From positions 32,739-41,622 of the forward strand of contig DFYU01000159.1 in the NCBI GenBank assembly GCA_002383415.1: a stretch of 8,884 nucleotides of DNA. The letters are read 5' to 3'. Position numbers and translations under genes: made by a program. Below are positions 7,013 through 8,884 of the stretch, piece after piece. The DNA comes from Geobacter sp. UBA4074 (lineage in GTDB: Bacteria; Desulfobacterota; Desulfuromonadia; Geobacterales; Pseudopelobacteraceae). The notes beneath the pieces were generated by a model. The model saw nothing but the letters and a program-made list of their open reading frames with translations, did no database searches and had not been told where the DNA came from. Positions within the stretch are counted from its first letter, which is position 1. Each line of letters opens with the position of its first letter.

Positions 7013-7041
7013 ACAGTATCAATAGTGATATCACTGGTCAA
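7013..7041 (-). promoter_or_regulatory. Predicted sigma-70 promoter of hicAB
   Basis: On the - strand, TTGACC (7041-7036) matches 5 of 6 bases of the -35 consensus. After exactly 17 bases comes TACTGT (7018-7013), which keeps the key T, A and final T of the -10 box. Transcription would start 6 to 7 bases downstream, near 7006, at or next to the hicA ATG. An overlapping -10 reading (GATACT, spacer 15) is possible but has a poorer spacing. Confidence 0.65.
7024..7035. promoter_or_regulatory. Palindromic operator candidate for HicB
   Basis: AGTGATATCACT is a perfect 12-bp palindrome lying wholly inside the 17-base spacer between the -35 and -10 boxes of hicAB. A dimeric ribbon-helix-helix protein such as the C-terminal domain of HicB binds sites of this kind, and occupation here would block RNA polymerase. 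The assignment to HicB rests on position and family knowledge. Confidence 0.65.
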
Positions 7042-7046
7042 GCCCT

Positions 7047-7060
7047 TGTTTCATGTTTCA
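7047..7060. repeat. Tandem duplication of a 7-base unit
   Basis: TGTTTCA is repeated twice in tandem (TGTTTCATGTTTCA) at the left border of the inverted-repeat element. The right border shows a comparable doublet, GGAATTGGAATT at 7170-7181. Such border doublets could be remnants of insertion or simple slippage. Confidence 0.5.
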
Positions 7061-7179
7061 ATTTCAGATCGCGGATGCTAGCAAGGCGGCAAGGAGGAAG
7101 CAACGCAGGCGTACTCAGTAGTACGTCGAGGAGCTGACGACGCGGCCAACGAAGCTAGGGCCGCGATATGGAATTGGAA
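7056..7179. repeat. Imperfect palindromic element with terminal inverted repeats
   Basis: This is a non-coding element of about 124 bases. Its left end, 7056-7074 (TTTCAATTTCAGATCGCGG with one fewer leading base variant), matches the reverse complement of its right end, 7161-7179, at 16 of 19 positions. The innermost 7 bp (ATCGCGG/CCGCGAT) are perfect, and two of the three mismatches become G-U pairs in RNA. After a small internal loop, 7078-7082 (CTAGC) pairs with 7154-7158 (GCTAG). The centre holds a hairpin at 7108-7127. The interior also has two similar purine-rich segments (7094-7110 and 7128-7147). No reading frame of note crosses it. It fills the gap between the methyltransferase stop and the hicA promoter. 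It resembles a MITE-like or REP/BIME-like dispersed unit; copy number cannot be judged here. A classical terminator is less likely because no T-run follows on either strand. Confidence 0.7.
7108..7127. other. Central hairpin of the palindromic element
   Basis: CGTACT (7110-7115) pairs perfectly with AGTACG (7120-7125) around a CAGT tetraloop. The stem extends by a G-U pair (7109/7126) and a G-C pair (7108/7127), giving 8 bp. It sits at the middle of the larger inverted repeat, so the whole element can fold as one long arm. Confidence 0.65.
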
Positions 7180-8376
7180 TTAGCCTTTTACACAGACCAC
7201 GTATTTCAGATAGCGCCCCTCTGGGAAGCTGACCGGGTAGGGAAAGTCGGCGGGCTGGCCCTGCTGCTCGATCACCCGCAGCTCGCACCCGGCCTGTAGA
7301 GCGCCACGACGCAACTCTTTCAGGTAGTCGGCCAGGTCGGTCTTCTGGTGGTTTGACGAGCAGATCAACAGTCCGCCATCGACCAGTAGCGCCAAGCAGG
7401 CCGCCACCAGATCACTGGTGCCGCCCCGGGTGGTGAAACGACCCTTAGCGGTGGTGGAGAAGGAGGGCGGGTCCATCAGGATGACCTCGAACTGCTCCTT
7501 GGCCACGGCCAGTTCAGCCAGCTTTGCCAGACAATCTCCCACCAGGAAGCGATGCTGCTTGGGATTGAGCCGGTTGGCCTCGAAGTTGGCCCGGTTCCAG
7601 TCGGTGTAGCTGGCTGAGACATCCACTGAGGTGACTTGGGCTGCACCGGCCGCTGCGCCGGCCACCGAAAAGGCGCCGGTGTAGGCGAACAGATTCAGGA
7701 ACCGCTTGCCGCTTAGGTGGGGTATCAGGTCGCGGCGGTTCTGGCGCTGGTCTAAAAAGAGTCCGGTGTTGAGCCCGTGTTCCAGCGAGACCAGAAAGGT
7801 CAGCCCGTTTTCCTGTACCTTCAGCCGTTGTGGGGCAGGGGTGCCGGCCAGCAAGCGCCCATAGGCCTTCGAATCGCTGACCGCCTCCAGCTCGCGAGTG
7901 TTCTGGGGACGGGCCTTTTCATAGATGCCGGTGGGCTGCAGCAATTCCTGCAGGACAGCAGTGATCAGCTTCAGATGGGGCCGCCAGCCTTCGCAGTAGA
8001 GTTGCACCATCAGGTAGTCGGCGTAGCGATCCACGGTCAGGCCGGGCAGGCCGTCCCCCTCAGCGTTCACCAGCCGATAGGCGTTGGTATCGCTCAGGTC
8101 CAGGTAGCCTTCACGCAGACTGAGGGAGGCCTGCAGCCGCTGTTTCAGCCAGGCCCGGTCAAGTTGCATCGGTTTTGCGGACAGCACCCGCGCCACCACC
8201 CGGTCGGCCGGGTCCAGTAGCGCCGTGGCCAAGCGCTTGCCCCGTTCGTCGGTCAGTTGTACCAGTTCACCGACCTGTCCCTTGGGCCAGCGTTTGGTGA
8301 AGCTGTCGCTAATCACCCAGGGATGCCCCAACTCCAGCATCCTGACCGTCTCCGGCCCTACAATCCGTTGTTGCAT
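7180..8376 (-). CDS. Class I SAM-dependent rRNA methyltransferase, RlmI/RlmK-like (COG1092)
   Basis: This 398-residue protein has the COG1092 layout: an N-terminal PUA-like RNA-binding domain (about 1-70, with GHPWVISDS), a middle domain with RLVNAEGDGLPGLTVDRY (101-118), and a C-terminal Rossmann methyltransferase domain. The last starts after TGLFLDQRQNRR (204-215), with the SAM-binding motif FLNLFAYTGAFSV (226-238), acidic VDVS (251-254), and DPPSF (302-306). The closest named relatives methylate 23S rRNA (RlmI makes m5C1962). The usual RlmI SCSG motif with its catalytic Cys is replaced by ICSSNHQ (338-344), so the modified base is uncertain and RlmK-like chemistry is possible. The start at 8376 is chosen because GGAG lies 5 bases upstream; an in-frame GTG at 8403 would place the start inside a hairpin. 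It lies downstream of tyrS and ends at the palindromic element. Confidence 0.88.
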   Translation of the reverse strand: MQQRIVGPETVRMLELGHPWVISDSFTKRWPKGQVGELVQLTDERGKRLATALLDPADRVVARVLSAKPMQLDRAWLKQRLQASLSLREGYLDLSDTNAYRLVNAEGDGLPGLTVDRYADYLMVQLYCEGWRPHLKLITAVLQELLQPTGIYEKARPQNTRELEAVSDSKAYGRLLAGTPAPQRLKVQENGLTFLVSLEHGLNTGLFLDQRQNRRDLIPHLSGKRFLNLFAYTGAFSVAGAAAGAAQVTSVDVSASYTDWNRANFEANRLNPKQHRFLVGDCLAKLAELAVAKEQFEVILMDPPSFSTTAKGRFTTRGGTSDLVAACLALLVDGGLLICSSNHQKTDLADYLKELRRGALQAGCELRVIEQQGQPADFPYPVSFPEGRYLKYVVCVKG

Positions 8377-8381
8377 ACACA

Positions 8382-8385
8382 CTCC
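8382..8385 (-). promoter_or_regulatory. Ribosome binding site of the methyltransferase
   Basis: GGAG on the - strand, 5 bases before the ATG at 8376. It decides the start against the 9-codon longer GTG start at 8403. It lies 6 bases after the hairpin at 8392-8419. Confidence 0.55.
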
Positions 8386-8391
8386 AAACAG

Positions 8392-8419
8392 GAAAGGGAC
8401 CACCTCGGCAGTCCCTTTC
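8392..8419 (-). terminator. Hairpin after tyrS, probable intrinsic terminator
   Basis: GAAAGGGAC (8392-8400) and GTCCCTTTC (8411-8419) form a perfect 9-bp stem with a 10-base loop, 24 bases downstream of the tyrS stop. On the - strand the stem is followed by CTGTTTGG, so the T-run is poor. It may be a weak terminator or attenuator that lets some transcription through into the methyltransferase gene. The arms are symmetrical, so the + strand can form the same hairpin. Confidence 0.55.
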
Positions 8420-8443
8420 GTTCAGTCTATCAGCTTACTGGTA

Positions 8444-8884
8444 TCATGCAATCACGATCCGGGCAAAGCGGCGCTTGCCGATCTGGACGATGTACTCGCC
8501 TGCAGTGGTCAGCTCCAGATTGGCGTTGCCGACCTTCTCGTTGTTCAGCTTGACCCCGCCCTGGTCGATGGCACGACGGGCCTCGCCGTTGGACTTGGTC
8601 AGGCCGGCCTCGGTCAAGGCCTTGGCCAGCGATAGGGGGCAATCCCCAACAGCGTAGCTGACCTGGGGCATCTCATCCGGAATCTCGTTCTCTTTGAAGC
8701 GTTTGACGAAGTTCTCTTCAGCCTGCTGTCCCTGGCCGGCGCCGTGGAAACGGTCCACCAATTCCCGGCCCAGGGCCTTCTTGGCCGCCATCGGATGCAG
8801 CGAGCCGTCGGCCAGTCCGGTCTTGAGCTTTTCGATCGCCGCCAGGCTCTGGTCGGAGAGCAGTTCGTAGTAACGCAGCATCAG
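8444..8884 (-). CDS. tyrS: Tyrosyl-tRNA synthetase, C-terminal part (cut by window edge)
   Basis: This enzyme attaches tyrosine to tRNA-Tyr. Only the last 146 or so residues are inside the window; the frame continues past 8884, and the catalytic Rossmann domain with HIGH and KMSKS motifs is outside. Visible are LMLRYYELLS at the start of the linker domain, the TyrRS pattern LHPMAAKKALGRELVDRFHG (28-47 counting from the first Met), and a C-terminal S4 RNA-binding domain at about 82-117 (LSLAKALTEAGLTKSNGEAR, then IDQGGVKLNNEKV), ending in GKRRFARIVIA. This domain order is that of bacterial TyrRS. The ATG at 8881 is internal, not the start. A hairpin follows the stop. Confidence 0.93.
   Translation of the reverse strand: MMLRYYELLSDQSLAAIEKLKTGLADGSLHPMAAKKALGRELVDRFHGAGQGQQAEENFVKRFKENEIPDEMPQVSYAVGDCPLSLAKALTEAGLTKSNGEARRAIDQGGVKLNNEKVGNANLELTTAGEYIVQIGKRRFARIVIA

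Noticed and set aside
7056..7179. The palindromic element as a plain rho-independent terminator for the methyltransferase gene
   Set aside because: No T-run follows the structure on either strand, and the element is much longer and more complex than a terminator stem.
7007..7179. CRISPR array, tRNA or small gene in the largest gap
   Set aside because: There is no regular repeat-spacer pattern, no cloverleaf with the T-loop consensus, and the frames are broken by stops.

Overview
The window is a compact, GC-rich (roughly 60% or more), gene-dense piece of bacterial chromosome. The gene set (GreB, CydDC, an RF-1-domain rescue factor, a COG1092-type rRNA methyltransferase) and the overall style suggest a Geobacter/Trichlorobacter-like desulfuromonad. 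That placement is an inference from general familiarity, not from a search.

Left part (20-2384, + strand): a tightly packed three-gene unit. It holds an ABC-F translation ATPase, an unrecognised 85-residue protein whose start overlaps the ABC-F stop, and the transcript-cleavage factor greB two bases further on. It converges on the next operon with only 7 bases between the stop codons.

Centre (7006 down to 2392, - strand): a co-directional run in the order hicA, hicB, cydD, cydC, a small four-helix membrane protein (PF04020 type), and an ArfB-like RF-1-domain protein. Neighbours overlap by 4 to 17 bases or are 15 to 23 bases apart, so one transcript could carry all six. The hicAB toxin-antitoxin pair has its own well-formed promoter, with a perfect 12-bp palindrome between the -35 and -10 boxes. 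This is the expected place for autorepression by the HicB ribbon-helix-helix domain. cydDC, which encodes the thiol exporter needed for cytochrome bd assembly, starts 15 bases after hicB with no visible promoter or Shine-Dalgarno of its own, so it may be read from the toxin-antitoxin promoter. By hand count hicAB is poorer in GC than cydDC, which fits a later arrival.

Right part (8884 down to 7180, - strand): the C-terminal third of tyrosyl-tRNA synthetase (cut by the window edge), a hairpin, then an RlmI/RlmK-like rRNA methyltransferase. Between this methyltransferase and hicA lies a roughly 124-base element with 19-base terminal inverted repeats (16/19 matching) and a central 8-bp hairpin. 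It codes for nothing visible and looks like a small mobile or REP-like repeat unit.

Most of the window is ordinary housekeeping. The items worth a second look are the inverted-repeat element, the hicAB control region (possibly giving a leaderless hicA message), the hicAB-cydDC junction, and the methyltransferase lacking a cysteine at the usual RlmI catalytic position. No stretch over 300 bases lacks a gene; the longest gap is 7007-7179.
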